64,000 nucleotides of DNA, taken from contig VZDJ01000200.1 in the NCBI GenBank assembly GCA_008694505.1, positions 446,310-510,309 of the forward strand, read 5' to 3'. The stretch is from Cyanoderma ruficeps. Its lineage: Eukaryota; Chordata; Aves; Passeriformes; Timaliidae. This document shows, in pieces, positions 1-39,120 of the stretch (its first letter is position 1; each line of letters starts with the position of its first letter). Made by a program: the position numbers and the translations under genes. The notes below the pieces were generated by a model that did no database searches, had not been told where the DNA came from, and saw only the letters and a program-made list of their open reading frames with translations.

Positions 1-210
1 TTTAGAAAGGATTGTGGTTACTGTTTTGGGTTCCCAGGGGTGTTTTATTGTTTGAGCCGTGTAGCAGGTAATACTGTTAGAAGATTTTTCTGATAGATAT
101 CTTTAGCATTCCTTTCCTTAAAAAGGGACTGTCCACTGAATAGGGAAAGAGTGAATTTTTAATTATTTGTGAATATGACATACCTGTTACACCCCTTTTG
201 AACTCCCTGA

Positions 211-27605
<27,395 letters not shown>

Positions 27606-29193
27606 CAGTGACACAGTAGCAGATGCAGTTTCTGTAACGTACCCAGACCTCCGATTTCGTTGCCAGAAGAGTTTCCTTCTGTTGTGCTTCTTTGGGGCTT
27701 TTTTTTTTTTATTTTATTTTTCCCTTTAATTAAGAGAAAAATCTGCCAACAGGAGACAGTCACCCACCTCTCTCCCTGTCTTCCCATGGCCTGGGGAAGA
27801 TTCTGGCTAAGTTCTCCAGGTAGCCTGTTCTCTCTAAAGCTGGTAAAACCCTGTGGGGTTCCCTCTGCACCGTCCCGTGGCAGTATCCAGGGGAGCACCG
27901 TGGAGAACCCTCCTGGCCCTGCTCAGGGAGCTGTGGCTGCTCTGTGACCCTGCCCCAGCCTCCTGTCCCTGGAGCAGGGCGTGAACAGCGCGTCCCAGTC
28001 TTTGCTTTGTGCTGTTGGGTGTGGTTTTGGTTCTGTTCCCGTTTCCCCAGGGCTGGGCAGGAGCAGGGGCCAGGTGTCAGTGGCAGGGACATCCCTCAGC
28101 TGCTGGACACAGGGTAGGAGAGCTGGTGGCTCTGAGTTGCTTCAGAGGAGGAGGAAGCCCCGAGTTCCTCCGGAGCAGTCCAGCCATACTCTGGTGATGG
28201 TGCACATGAAGTTTTCCAGCTGCCCCCAGTTCCTGGTTTGCTGTTAAACAATCCTGCTAGGAACAAACTGTGCTTACTGGGGGAGGGAAAACCAGAGAAA
28301 AGGGAAAAAAGAGAAAAGGAAAAAGTAAAAAACCAGATTGCTGAAGCTGCAGAAATGACTCTTAAGTGAAGCGTAACAAGGTTTTGAACCAAATCCATGT
28401 GAGTATGGCTGTGACTAGTGTTTCACTGACCTTTTTTGGGTGAAAAGGGTGCTGTGGCAGCAGCAGATGTATTTTCTGTGACTTCTTTTCTGTGTTTGAC
28501 TGGAAAAAAAGAAAATCCCCTCAATCTACTGTAAATTGTGTATGAAACAAATTGTCCTACGGCTGTTTGTCTATTTTTAATCCTGGTTTTAGTCAAGCAT
28601 CTGGTATATCTTCTGGGTTCTCCATTTTCTCCTGTAACTGCTGTAGTGCACCCCAGTTCAGTATGGAGCCATTGTTTCAGTAGACAAAGATTCCTGTGGG
28701 CCTTTCTCCACCCCAGTCTCTGTGAACACGCATGCACTCGGTTCAGGTGGTTTGAAATCAGTGCTGCTACAACTCAATGGGTTCTCCCTTTTCTTTCCCC
28801 CTTCACATGCTTGGTTTGTCAATAGCTGGATACGCTTGACTTGTTTTCCTTGGCTTACCATGAAGTCCAGAATTTCTATCTCGTATTTGAAAGCCCTCTC
28901 TGAGCAGAAGGACTCTTCCTCTCTAGTGGAATTCTCCCCAGCTTCCTGCTCCCTGTGTTTGTGTTTGTAGCTGTATTAGTAACAGTGCAGTTCCCACGTG
29001 CGAAAGTGCGAGCGACTGAATGTGTCTGTGCTGACCTTGCTGAGAAGGGAAGAACCCCAAGTTTGTGACTCCTCCTTTCCTCTCTCCATCTCCTCCCCGC
29101 CCCAACAGTTAGTTTAACAAATTCTGTACATAGAACTCCCATCGGTTGTGTCTCGACATTACTCTTCTTTTAAAACTTACACTTACTAATAAA
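27606..29193 (+). other. AAK1: Probable AAK1 3' UTR (short isoform)
   Basis: No coding exon was found here. The stretch follows the TAG and runs to the first strong poly(A) signal; the end is inferred from that signal and could lie further on. Confidence 0.6.
29188..29193 (+). terminator. AAK1: Candidate poly(A) signal AATAAA for short AAK1
   Basis: AATAAA is followed within about 30 bases by a GT-rich stretch. An ATTAAA variant at 29472 is a second candidate. Confidence 0.5.
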
Positions 29194-32100
29194 AGTATTG
29201 CTTAAGTGTGTTGTATCATTACATGTGTATACTGCACTTTCCAAGAGAAGCTTTACATGAGAACTATGGAAATGACCTTAGTAAAATTGTGGATAGAACT
29301 TTATTATTTTTTTGTTTTATATTCCTAAAGCACAGGCAAGCTGGACTGGAAAACATGAAGACGCTATAGATAGAAAGTTATTGTATAGTCAGATACTGAG
29401 ATTATATGAAAAGAGAATGGATTTTAAAAAGTAACCATCTACTGTATATTAGAAACAAAGATTTCTGTGAATTAAAGTACTTTTAAAGAATGTTTAAGAT
29501 TTTAAATCTAATGGCACTTGTTCAAGGGTTCTGGAAAAAATGACAAATGCACTGGGTTGTTAATAATGCTATTAAATAAGCAGATGTGAATGTTTATTTT
29601 ATTGCTTTTTCAAGTAGCTCTTCATGGGTGTGGGTGGAAATACAATATTTTAGGGAGGTCTGTTCTTAGACCTCCTTCATCAGAAAATATTCACCATGTG
29701 TCTGCAGAGCGAATGGAAATGAGAGATGAGTGGAGATTGAGGATTCATTTTAAACTCTCCAGAAAGTGTGTGTGTACCACTGGCTCTGGGTTAGTGCTGG
29801 TGCTGCTCAGAACTGAGGAGTTTGTGTGAGAGCTGCTGCTCTGAGGGCACAAACTGAACTTCCTCCCATGTCCTGTGGGACAAGTTTGGTGCCTGGCATT
29901 CCCCTGAGGGGCTAAGAATCAGTGTTGTAGCTTGTTTGGAGCCTTGTTTGGAGCCAAGAGAGGTGTTTCTGTCTGTCCTGAAGGGCTGTGGGATCAGGAG
30001 GTGGTCAGTGACATCAGCAGGAATCCCAACAGGGGTGTTCTGCTCTGCCCACGAGCAGTGCCCTCATGGTGGGATGGCAGTGGAGGCTGGAGCTGGCATT
30101 GACTGTTCCAGCAGCTCTCCTCTATCAGGGTACTGCAAACACAACCACAGCACATGGAGCAAGTTCCCTTCACAGCAGGGTTGTGCTTTGGGTGCATGAA
30201 CAAACTCTGGGTTTGGGTGGCAGAGGTTCAAAGGAATAGCTGGAATTTTGCTGTTGGTTCTTGCCTACTCTGAGGGGCTCAGGTTGGGAAGGGCCCCTGT
30301 CTTTGGAAACCTCCTTGTTCACCTTGAACCAGACGAGCACAAGTTCAGTCAGCCCCCCTGCTTCTGACAGTGTCCACTGTGTTGGGAGCATCTGTCCCAA
30401 AACAGAAGGTGCAGCTTCCTGAGTTTGGACTGCCCAAGTCTTCTCCCTTGGGACTTCCTTGGCCAGGGCTCAGGTGCTGTGCAACCTGCTGGGACAGTGG
30501 GTGGGAGAATCTTGGCTTTGTGGCAGATCTGCATCCTCCTCCAGCCCACTCATCACAGGCCAGGGCAGCTTGAGCCAATCTGTGTGGAGCAAAATTATTT
30601 TCAGAGGGAGCTTCTTAAGGAATGATAATGGTGTTCTTTGGCCTAAAAGCCCGCAGGGTATTGCCTCCAGTGGCTGTGCAAAGCCATCTTATTTAAAAAT
30701 TCACTCACTGTGCTGTCCCTGGGGAGCGAGGAGGGGCTGCTGCCTGGGCTTGTTCTGAGGACATCTCTGCTGTGGGGCTGGGCTTGTTCTGGGGACATCT
30801 CTGCTGTGGGGCTGGGCTTGTTCTGGGGACATCTCTGCTGTGGGACTACTGCTCCTGCCCAGCACAGGAGCAGGGACCACCCCGTGGAGCTGCCCTTGTG
30901 TTTTTCTGAGAGGATCCTTGCCTGTACCTTGAACAGGATTCATGTAACCTCTGGCTGGGGCACAGCACAGCTGAGGGGGAGCCAAAGGATGCCCTTGGTG
31001 TGCAGGGGTCAGATTGTTCATGAGCTGCTGGAATGTGGGATGTGGGTTGGTGTGTTTAACTCCTGCCTGGTGCAGGTGGCTGTACAAGTGTGCCAGAACT
31101 ACAGGATTACATTCCTTATCCTCTGGAACTGAAGGCTTTGGATCTACCTCCAGGTCTCCCACTGTGAGTGGCTTTGAGCAGAAAACATTAATCCTGCAAA
31201 TTGCCACAGGTGTCACTGACCTTTGGTGCTGTGCTGTGGCACCTCCTTGCTGGAAGTGCTGTGTAGGGGTAGTTCTGTGGGTTTTTTTTAATGAGATTGC
31301 TTCCAGAAATTGGAATAGTTTGCTTCGAGGAATTGGAATACAAGGAAAATCTCCACAGTGCAAGAATGAAGGAGTGATAAGTCTTTTGACCCCTTTAAAA
31401 TTCTAAACTAATAATTCTGCACACTGGTTACTGCTGATCTTTACCTGTTCCTGGATGTTGAGTCCTGCCTGACTTTGGCTTGATGAAATTAGGAGAGTTT
31501 CCTGGTGGAGTAGCTTTAGTCTCCAGGGATTTCTGTCTCTCCTGACCTTTTTTTTTTGGGCTCTGCTCCAGAAGTGAGATCCTCACCATTCTGGTGAATG
31601 TTCTGCCCATTGTAATAGGAAGTAAATCTTTTCAAGTTTTTCTCTTGGTTATTTCAGTACTCTGCCACTTCAGGACACTGAAGGGACACTGGGGAAACCC
31701 CAGGTGCCAGGGCTGTCACCTGGGGTAAAGCTCTCTCAGGTTGCTGTCTGAATACCTGCAGAGTATGTTCCTGGGATACTGAGTGATGAGAGGGTTTTTT
31801 TAAGGTCCTCCCTCTTAAAAAAAGCGCCTGAGTATAGTTTGGAATGTTTTTAGTATATATCTGTGACCCTGGAATCAAATATTACACAGCAGTGCTGTGC
31901 AGGGGTAGGGAGAACCCTCATCTCCAAGCTGCAGCTTCTGTAAAAAATTCTGCTGGTAAAGCTCATGGCTGTTTGCAGTGGGAATTCCTTAAACCTGAGT
32001 ACACACTGAAAACCTGAGGGATGCTTCCCCAGGAGTTACACTCAGGTCTTGGGAACCTGAACAGGCTGGGGACAGACAGGACCTGCCCAGTCTCAGGAGA

Positions 32101-34765
32101 TGCAGATGGTGGGATATGCTCCCTCTGCAAGGGTGGCATCTCTCCAGAGGGCTTGTGGGGCTTTGTTGTGTTAACCCAAGCAAATCATCTGCCTGGTTCT
32201 GTCAGGACCCCCCCCTCCCCCGTGAATGGGTCTGAGACCCCACAGATATAGGCCAGGGCTCCAGACCCACAGGCATCAGTTCAGTGAGATTTGTCCTTCA
32301 TCCTCCTGTTGTCACTAGCTTGTAGAGTGACCCCTTTTCTGTAATTTCATCCAGGTCTTTTCCCAAGGAACTGTCTCTTGAGTGCCTCAGCCTGGCTGGT
32401 CTCTGATCTCAGACCTGCCAAAGCATCCATCAGCACTGGCAAACTGAAATTCCCTGTGGTCCTGTAAGTCAAGGACACCTCTGCAATGCTGGTTTGCAAG
32501 GCCTGTAGTTACAGCTGCCTATGGGAAGCACTGGCCTTGTCTTGTTATCTCTTCCCTGACCCTAATCACAGCTGGAGATGAGATGTCAGAGTCCCACAAC
32601 CAGATGTTAACTAAGGTAAAATGCTGGTATGATGTTGTCTTCCTGTTGTAATGATGCTGCTGTAGCTCCTTCTGGGACTAAGGAATGTGGTAAAGAAAAG
32701 CTCCTGAGGCCAGTTACAGTGGGAAGGGTCTGGAGGTGCCAGGTCTCCCTCATTCAGCATTAGAGAAGCATTTCCTGGCAGTGTAGGTGGTGCTCCTGCC
32801 TTGTCAGTGAGTCCCAGATTCCCAGGTTCCATCCCTGTGTGCGGTTTTGTTGTGTTCAGGTCATGGTGACCCTTCCCTGGCAGTGTCATTCGGCAGCTCT
32901 GACTGAAAGCTGCTCCTGGTGAAGCATCACTTAAATTCTGTGTCCCAGAGTAACTCAGAGTTCCTGTACTGGCCTTGGCAAGGGAGAAAACTGCTGCTGA
33001 GCTTTGGTGCCCTTCTCACATGAATGGGCAGAGAGAACATCAGAAAACATAATTTTTCCCAGAACAGGGCATTTTGCTTTTTGTACAGTGTCCCCACATT
33101 CAGAGCTTCATGCTACTAAGCAGAAGGGTTTAGATCCTGTCCTCCCTCTCTTACTGTGTCCCAAATGTCATGGCTTGTGTGGGCACAGGTACTTGCTAAC
33201 GCACGTCAAAGTTAGGAAAAAAAAAAAATCCACCCAAATGTGCTGTTCTGTGCAGAGTGGGCCTTTGGTCTGTGTGACCATGCCCTCCATGATGAATGCC
33301 TTTTTCCCGTGGATCAGTGTGGCCTAGGGGATCAGGAGGCATTTGCATGATGTGGCAGCTGGTCTTGCTCTGGGTTCAGCCTGGATCTCAGAATGTCACA
33401 GTGACCCCTGGCCAGTGTGGGACCAGCCTCCTGGGAGGGAGCTCCACCAGAGCTGTGCTGCTCCTGGAATCCTAGAGGGGCACCTGAGGGAAAACCAGTG
33501 TGAACAACAAAGGCTGCAGGAGAGAGAGAAGGTATTTTTGTAGAGTAACTGGTCAAATGTTTGCATATCTGCGCTGTCTTTATTTAGCAGTGTGTTGTAC
33601 CCAGGTGAAGAGTTTCCCAATAAATACTGGTTTTGATGCCTAATGAACGGCTGCTGTGTCTTTACTTGTGAGCACTGATGGAGAAGGAGATAATTTGTGT
33701 ATTCTTGGGTGTGATGGAGAAGCAGTGCCTGAGGGCTGTGGTGGGCGTGTAAACATCAACAATTAACCTGAGCAGAGTTTTCCCTGGGTGAGATTCTGTC
33801 ACTGCAGGGGGTGTGTTGGTTGGTGCCTAGCTGACCCTGGGTACCAACCAGCCTCCTCACCCTCCTCATTCTTCCTGCAATTCCTACTGTTTTAGTTTTC
33901 ATGTGATTTTCTCCTATCCTATTGCTAACGAGTCCAATGACACACTTCTAACCTGCCTGTAGTTCTGTGAAGGTAAGAGATCTTCTGTTTTGTCTGTGTG
34001 AGTCCTAAGGCAAACCCAGCCTCCTGGTGGGCTCTTGGAGCTGGAGAAGGGCAGGACAGCCTCTCCCTGCACTGCCTTGTTATGCTAATACAGAAACAAG
34101 CGAGGTCATTGGAGCTATGATCCTTGATTCGAAGTCATGGTATGGAGTATTTAAAAACCGTTTGTCTGGCAGTGGTTAAAAATACTAGCTGCTACTAAAA
34201 TAGCTGCTACTCAGGATTTACTAAAAGCTGTAGGCTGACCTTCAGTCTTTGAAATGGGCCTGTTATTTTAGCAGGTTTTGGGGCACTGCCATACAGTTCA
34301 CAAACAATTCCTCGTATCTGTGGGCTGGCCCACAGGAAGAGGCTACGCCAAGCAGTCGATGTGCTTGGAGAGCAGCAGTGCAGGATGGAATGACAGAACT
34401 TGTCTGTCTGCTGGAGCTTCCCTTGGGTGGCATTGTTGGGAAGGGAAACACTCTGCGCTGGTGGCTGTTGTCGTGGGTGGGTGGGAGAGAAATCTGGTGG
34501 GATGGTGCAGAGAGTGCTGTGTGTGCCCATGTGCGTGTCTGACATCTCCATCCTCTGAGCAGTGGTACTTGTGGTGTCCCTGGGCTGTGTCGCAAACGCC
34601 TTCCCTGGCATTTTTTCATTGATTTGCCCTCCCTCTCTTGCCCATTTTTCCATGCATGGTGGCAGTTTCCATCTGAGCAGCGTGACATTCTTATGTACCT
34701 TTCATTGTGATTGCTGACCAAGGAGATGGAACTGGTTCAGTAACACTCTTCTCTTGTGTTTGTAG
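29194..34765 (+). other. Region between the two AAK1 terminal exons
   Basis: I find no coding exon here. It would be intron in the long isoform. It holds a three-copy 34-bp tandem repeat (30746-30847) and an isolated AATAAA at 33619-33624 followed by T/G-rich sequence, which could end an alternative or non-coding transcript. Confidence 0.6.
30746..30847 (+). repeat. 34-bp tandem repeat, three copies
   Basis: Units start at 30746, 30780 and 30814 with the core 'gggcttgttctgggga'; copy one has one G-to-A difference. Confidence 0.93.
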
Positions 34766-35892
34766 GTCTGCAGAGGGATCCAGGCCGATTTCCAGCTGTA
34801 GCTCTTGAGCTCTGTAAAGGAGATTCTGGCAGTGATGGATTCGCTTTGTACAAGGGTCAGCCTGCAATGCTGGATGTGAAAGTGCAGCACAACTCAGAGC
34901 CAGAGTACTTGGCCAGAGATGGTCCTTCAAGCAACAGCTCCTTCTACAGCAGTGAAGGAGAGGGCACAGACCATGAGGGAGATATTCTGGATTGCAGTGG
35001 GTCCAGGCCTTTACTGATGGATTCAGAAGAGGAGGAAGAAACATGCAAGTTATGCCCAGGGTTCCTGCAGCCTGTGCCCAGGCATGAGGACTCCAAAGAA
35101 GATGCCCAGTCCCAGGGCAGAGGAGGGAAGGTGCTGTTCCCAGCCTTCCAGTCGCACACCGGGGAGGTTTTTAACGAACCGGATGTGTTTGCCACGGCTC
35201 CTTTCCGAAGCTCCAGGAAGGTGCCTGATGAAGTGGATGTCTTTACCAAAGCTCCTTTTATCTGTAAGGGCAACACGGCTCTACGACATCCAGAGGAAGC
35301 AGATGTGTTTCTGAGAGCCCCTTTCACTAAGAAGAAAAGCATGGAAGAGTTGACTTCCCATAAAGAGCCATTCACACCATCTGTTTTCCTGAGCCAAGGA
35401 GGCGACGGCCGAGTTCAGCCAATGTTCCCATGCCTGGATTCAGCAGCACATGGGTCTGTGGCCTCGGTGAGAGCTCCGTATCCTTCTACTGGGTTTTCTC
35501 AGCCAGGCAATCTCCATCCCTGCTCCGGCAGAGCCATGGAGGCCCAGGAGAGCGTCCCTGCTAAAGCAGTGCTGCCGGAGCAGGGCGACGTGGCCGCTGA
35601 GAGGAGCCACGGCCACGCTCTGCCCCCGGACGCCGCGCTGGGCACCGTGGCCAACAAGCCTTTCCGTCCACAATCCCTGTCCAAGTATTCCCGGCACTAC
35701 AGTCCCGAAGATGGGCCAGGCCTCGAGGCCAAGCCCATAGCTGCTTACAAAGTAGTGTCTCAGACCAACAGACAGGCCATAGCGGGGTCTGTCTCTGTTG
35801 TACCACTGTCTTCCAGGACTACGGAGCTGCCCGGCACGGATCCCTTCACCTCGGCACCCTTCCCTTCCAAAGCAGCAAAGCAGAAGCCTTAA
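34766..35892 (+). CDS. AAK1: AAK1 alternative terminal exon (long C-terminal isoform)
   Basis: A 374-residue open frame follows the acceptor ttgtgtttgtag, begins with GT and, spliced to the exon ending at 25945, reads Gly-Leu-Gln-Arg-Asp-Pro. It ends at TAA (35890-35892). The protein has an acidic run (DSEEEEE), three spaced repeats of the form DVF-x-x-APF (about 35182, 35236, 35302) and a final DPFTSAPFPSK. These features are shared with the long C-terminus of the paralogous kinase BMP2K/BIKE and with the known long AAK1 splice form, whose extension adds clathrin- and adaptor-binding capacity. A stand-alone gene is unlikely because there is no Met in a suitable context at the start and the phase fits AAK1 exactly. 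Use in this species is inferred. Confidence 0.88.
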
Positions 35893-37004
35893 CGTGCCAG
35901 GAGCTGGGGGCTGTGCTGCCTGCAGGACCACCTTGTGCAGGACCTCAAACCTCTTAGCTGAACTGAATGATATAGCAATATATACATATATATATATATA
36001 CTCATATATATATATATATAAAAGTAATTATTATTTTTGGTCAGAACTCTATTTGCAGTGATATATAGTTGAACCATTTAAGTTATGTTTGTCCGAATGC
36101 CTGGCTCTCAGGATCTGTGTATCCTTTCCAGTTGCTTCTCACCTTCCTCCTCTCACTGTCTTCCCTTTGTTTATTTCTTTTTTTAGATGCTTTTCTCAAA
36201 CCAGCAGTATTCCATATTTTCTGGTCCTGGGTGGAGAAATGCACTACAAGATGAATTAAAAGGTTTATTAATTACAGAGCGAGTCAAGCAGGACTTGCTA
36301 ATGCTCTGGAAAGGACATGATTTCACAGGTTAAAGGGTTATTGTGACTTTTGCTATCAGTGATATTCCTGCTGCTCGGCAGCAGTGGCAGCCACAGCTCT
36401 AGGTGTACAGGTAGGTGATGTGCCCACGGAGCCAGAGCAGTGCTGTGATGTCGCTGCCACTCTGGGCAGTGCTGGTGAGAGCAGACCCAGGGCAGCAGCA
36501 CAGCTTTGCTGCCCCAGGACTGGAACATGGAGCAGTGCTGCTGCCCCAGGGCTGGGGCCAGAGTCAGGGAAGGACTCACTGTGTCTTTGTGCTGTGAACC
36601 CAACGAAACAATCAGGCTGTTACTGTTGCTGGAAAATCAAATGGTTGTGCAAACTATCAGGCAGAGCTTTCACTTTTACACATGTATTTTCTGTCTGGTC
36701 TATGCCAAAGTGTAGGTCCTGGAAATCTGTTTATGGTGAAGGAGAGATGTGTATTTACAGTATTAAAAGTAGACTTTATGAGGAAATTTCTGATGTAAAC
36801 AGCTCCATAACTGTCCTGATGTACCTCATGTGGTGTGACTCAGCAAAGGCCACAGCCCCATTAGACTGGCTTATACTGGCTTGACTCAAAGTGAATTCTG
36901 CTTATTGCTTTCCTGTTGGTTAAGGATGAACCTAAACAAAATCCATTTGCTCTCCTTCTGGAGAGTTATGTTTTCTATCCTGTTTCCAAAGAGCAGGACT
37001 GAGA
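35893..37004 (+). other. Probable 3' UTR of long AAK1 and flanking intergenic DNA
   Basis: After the TAA the sequence is AT-rich. ATTAAA variants occur near 36254 and 36762 and could serve as poly(A) signals; there is no canonical AATAAA. No coding region was recognised. Confidence 0.45.
35977..36021 (+). repeat. (TA)n microsatellite in the probable long-isoform 3' UTR
   Basis: Two runs of alternating TA are split by an 'actca' interruption, about 90 bp after the TAA of the long AAK1 exon. Confidence 0.95.
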
Positions 37005-37130
37005 TGACTGGGGCACGGACTCAGCCTGGCAGAAAAACGGAGACATTTATTGCAAAAGGCAAACTCTTTGTATACCCTTCTACAAGACACCATATTTCCT
37101 TAGATGGTAACTCTCACTAAGCGAGACACA
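37005..37130 (-). mobile_element. LTR-like segment of an endogenous retroelement
   Basis: On the - strand the segment begins TGTGTCTCGC directly after a purine-rich tract (AGAAGGGGGAA, + strand 37131-37141), which is what the polypurine tract and 5' edge of a 3' LTR look like. It contains a TATA-like element (+ strand 37067-37074), then AATAAA about 20 bp on (+ strand 37046-37051), and can be read to end in CA. The length of 126 bp is short for an LTR, so the limits are tentative. No intact retroviral reading frame was seen beside it. Confidence 0.45.
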
Positions 37131-37141
37131 TTCCCCCTTCT

Positions 37142-37915
37142 ATAAGACCAAATCAGCAAGTCAGAGGACTTGATGACAATTTTAGAGCAGAAATACTTGG
37201 CTCTGATGGCAAACTTCCCGACCAGCCAGGGCCAGAGCTTAAGCCTTGACTGGAAGGGTTTCCCTAAAATATCTTACAAACAAACTTATTAATAATCAAT
37301 GGTAATATGAACAATCTACAAACAACCAAAGGATATAATAACATCAGATAATTATCTTACAGCTCAATCCTTTTATAAAAACTCCATGTATTGGTGTTAA
37401 TGATATAAACAACATATTCAGAATCACCAATCATACTGTTTCTTGTGTAAAAATCTTTAAAGTTACAGCCTGAACTCCACAAACCAGTCACTGAACAAGC
37501 TCCATTCATCTTGTCCCTTCAGTTTTCCAAGCTGATGGTGAAGTCGGAGTAGCAGAGGCTGGTCGGACCACCCTTGAAGGTACCCATTGTAGGCCGGAAT
37601 CTATGGAAACATAAGCATATCCTTACCCCCAAGTTAGTAATAGAAAGGGGTCTTCCTATTCTCCACTTTCAAGATTCTTAACAAATACTTGAACTTTTTC
37701 TAGGTGCGTTTGCGGTCCACTGAAATGGCGTTGGACTGGGGTTAGGTCATTCTGAATACAATTCAAAAACTTAAGGCTTTTTGCAGTCTTTTGTTGAGGC
37801 CCATCCCTACAGTCCCCCGTCTCTGGTTTAACAACATGGACTTGAGACTACTATGGGCCCATTCAATTACAATGAGTTTCTCTCCTCTGCCCCTCCCCAA
37901 TTCCTTCCTCATCTG
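37142..37915 (-). other. Unassigned sequence between LTR-like segment and SNIP1 copy
   Basis: No frame of 60 codons or more is intact on the - strand except in the adjoining SNIP1 copy. It contains short open stretches without recognisable motifs. It may be internal retroelement sequence plus the SNIP1 3' UTR. Confidence 0.35.
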
Positions 37916-38847
37916 TTATCTGTCAGACTCTTTCCCCTCCTCATCACTGTCCTTTGCATTGGCCTCAGATTTATCTGAGGATTCATGGAGCAGGACATAC
38001 TCCCTGCTGCTGAACCCAAACTTGAGCACGTCCTTCTCCTTCAGTTCATAGTAGGGCTGGGGCCCGATGTGCTGGCTGTTGAGAAAGGTGCCGTTCCTCG
38101 AGCCCAGGTCGATGATGTAGGGCCTCACCCTGCGGCCCACGGTGCCGTCAGCTCAGGTGTGCTCCACCAGGCAGTACTGGAGGACGGGGTGCTGCTTGGA
38201 GCAGGAGGGATGATTGATGGGGATGTCGGTGCTGCAGCGGTGCCGGCCCAGCAGGTAGGCGCTCTGCCTTGTGGATGTCCATCACGGGCAGGAACTCATC
38301 ATTCTTGAAGGGGTACAGGCACCAGCGCATCTTGGGGATGTGCACCTCGGGGGGCTGATTGTTCTTGATCACCACCCCCCAGAACGTGTTATTGTCCTCC
38401 AGCCGCGCCCCGGACAGCTTGAAGCTTGGCTTCTGCTTATTCTTGGCAGCTTTTTCCCTGGGTTTGCTCTCAGACTGCCGGAGCTCCGGATTCTGCTCGC
38501 CGCTGCCCTCAGTGCCGTGCCGATGCTCTCGCCTCCTCTCATTGTAGAACTCTGGCTGCTGCTCCTGCAGGTTCTGCGTGTCCCACTCATGGCCGCGAGC
38601 TCCCGGCCTGTCACTGGGGTTCTTCTTTCCATCTGAGTGGTCCTTGTGCCTGTCCCGGTCGCCGCTCCTGTCCCGCCAGTGCTCCTGCTCTGATGGGTGT
38701 CTCTCCTCGTTCCCCCTGCCACAGCGATCATCCCGCTCCTGTTTCACCCTCCCGGCGCTGCAGCGCGGGCTGTGGCTGCATCTGCTCCGCCCGGGCCGGC
38801 TCCTCCGCCCTACGCCGCTCCTTCTCCCGCTCCTCGTGTCGCCGCAA
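37916..38847 (-). pseudogene. SNIP1: SNIP1 (Smad nuclear-interacting protein 1) processed pseudogene
   Basis: SNIP1 is a nuclear FHA-domain protein that acts in transcription, microRNA processing and splicing complexes. On the - strand the copy shows, in order, an Arg/Ser-rich stretch, VKQERDD (about 38747), PSEQEH, a Gln-rich segment with EFYNERRREHR, KPSFKLSGARLED, WCLYPFKNDEFLPVM, and the FHA core with PYIIDLGSRNGTFLN and YELKEKDVLKFGFSSREYVLLHESSD. It is a pseudogene: a 1-nt insertion near 38268 shifts the frame after MDIHK, and an in-frame TGA at 38153-38155 sits where human has an Arg codon (a CpG-type change). The body is contiguous with no introns. Compared with the human protein it lacks the N-terminal part. 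There is no poly(A) tail after the stop at 37916. Confidence 0.92.
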
Positions 38848-38859
38848 CTGCGGGAACAA

Positions 38860-39120
38860 CAAAACCCCTCCAACAACATTTTTAGTGTTAAAGAATCAAG
38901 GTAGTACTATACTTCTGGCCAAGAGGTGCAGCAGAAAACATTTCATCCACCCACAGCCTGCATTTTATACAGTCAAAACCCCATAGAAATTGATTGGCTC
39001 AATGTTCATTAGTTCCAGGTTATGTAGCTCTTAGTAATTGGTTTCCTGTTGGTTACAGGTCTTTTTGCCTCCAGTGTTAATTAGGTCCTCATTCTTATCT
39101 CTCCCAGGCCATGCTGGGGG
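38860..39120 (-). promoter_or_regulatory. LTR-like promoter segment upstream of the SNIP1 copy
   Basis: On the - strand there is a CCAAT-type box and TATAAAA in a 'gactgtataaaatgcagg' context about 120 bp upstream of the SNIP1 homology. The homology begins directly after a pyrimidine-rich stretch ending cccgcag, an acceptor-like motif. The pattern resembles a retroviral U3-R region, but no matching copy lies on the other side. Confidence 0.35.

Noticed and set aside
35440..35931. 163-codon antisense frame opposite the long AAK1 exon
   Set aside because: It is a shadow of the coding strand; the sense frame has clear homology and an exact phase.
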